Shown here: in pieces, positions 32,248 to 32,614 of the stretch | Position numbering within the stretch: the first letter of the stretch is position 1 | Layout of the letters: the number at the start of each line of letters is the position of its first letter | Virus record (IMG/VR): IMGVR_UViG_3300020428_000048 | Location: 1 to 32,614 of that record | Direction: 5' to 3' (one strand) | DNA length: 32,614 nucleotides | From: a virus | Translations under genes and position numbers: made by a program | The notes under the pieces: generated by a model | What the model was told of the DNA's origin: nothing | The model's database searches: none | What the model saw: only the letters and a program-made list of their open reading frames with translations

Positions 32248-32614
32248 ATGTTTGAGTATTTTTACAACGAGATCTTTAGGAGAACAATCATCTCCTTCGG
32301 AACCTTGTTTAATAACATTTCTATTAAGCAAGATGGTGGATCTGTGAAGGTTCCATTGGCATATGGACCTACCCAAAAGTTCTTGGCACGAATTGAGCAA
32401 TCACCAGATTTAAACAAACCATTTGCCATCACTTTACCAAGGATGTCATTTGAGTTTACGGGTTTAACTTATGATTCTTCAAGAAAAGTTACTACTACTC
32501 AACAATTTACTGTAAAGGATCCTAATTCAGAATCCGATACTAAAAAGGCATATATGCCTGTTCCATATAATATGCAATTTGAACTTGCTATTATGTGTAA
32601 GTTAAATGATGATG
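32248..32614 (+). CDS. 15: Tail sheath stabiliser / tail completion protein gp15 (partial)
   Basis: The first 122 residues of a homologue of T4 gp15, the hexameric protein that caps the tail sheath and tube and joins the tail to the gp13/gp14 neck. The gene runs off the window end. The N-terminus MFEYFYNEIFRRTIISFGTL then FNNISIKQ parallels T4 MFGYFYNSSFRRYATLMGDL then FSNIQIKR. Later, VKVPLAYGPTQKFLARIEQS, ITLPRMSFEFTGLTYDSSRK and PVPYNMQFELAIMCKLNDD also fit. T4 gp15 has 272 residues, so somewhat under half is seen. The order gp13-gp14-gp15 is the same as in T4. Confidence 0.92.
   Translation, partial: MFEYFYNEIFRRTIISFGTLFNNISIKQDGGSVKVPLAYGPTQKFLARIEQSPDLNKPFAITLPRMSFEFTGLTYDSSRKVTTTQQFTVKDPNSESDTKKAYMPVPYNMQFELAIMCKLNDD

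Noticed and set aside
1-32614. tRNA genes, common in cyanophages
   Set aside because: I saw no cloverleaf-like GTTCRA core with matching acceptor arms in the intergenic stretches.

Overview
The window is a piece of the genome of a T4-like marine myovirus. Every recognisable structural gene is a homologue of a T4 tail or neck gene, in T4 order: gp25, gp6, a gp7-like giant, gp8, a very large DUF4815-type tail protein, two small proteins, gp13, gp14 and the start of gp15. The DNA is AT-rich and tightly packed. The small accessory proteins, the glycosyltransferase and the giant Gly/Thr-rich tail proteins are the kind found in cyanophages of Prochlorococcus and Synechococcus. A relative infecting SAR11 (pelagiphage type) cannot be excluded from sequence alone. 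Family assignments rest on recalled homologues and motifs, because no search was run.

Region 1 (1-3520) is accessory or early. It holds two small conserved hypotheticals (63 and 106 aa) and a gene-free stretch (535-993). That stretch contains six DnaA-box-like 9-mers, a perfect 12-bp inverted repeat, a T4-type late promoter motif and sigma70-type promoters on both strands. Two further small genes (57 and 42 aa) follow, then an HNH endonuclease, a 56-aa gene, a GT-A glycosyltransferase and a 59-aa gene. Several of these are under 60 codons and easy to miss.

Region 2 (3521-3827) is the boundary to the late genes. It has a clear intrinsic terminator, a 53-aa gene with a near-perfect Shine-Dalgarno sequence, and a late promoter motif just before gp25.

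Region 3 (3828-32614) is the baseplate and neck operon, entirely on the + strand with gaps of a few bases. gp25, gp6, gp7-like and gp8 are wedge components. The DUF4815-type protein fills the place of T4 genes 9-12. gp13, gp14 and gp15 join the head to the tail. Late promoter-like motifs lie 17-23 nt before gp25, gp8, gp13 and gp15, and in three of the four cases they overlap the preceding stop codon.

The most striking observations are these. (a) A 4571-residue protein carries a gp7-like segment at its N-terminus and a YHYH-type domain, followed by thousands of residues of beta-type repeat modules. (b) The same few Gly-rich modules recur in the gp7-like, gp8, DUF4815-type and gp14 proteins, enlarging gp8 and gp14 well beyond their T4 sizes. 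(c) An organised cluster of cyanobacterial-type DnaA boxes sits in the only long gene-free stretch, which makes it a candidate replication or regulatory locus.
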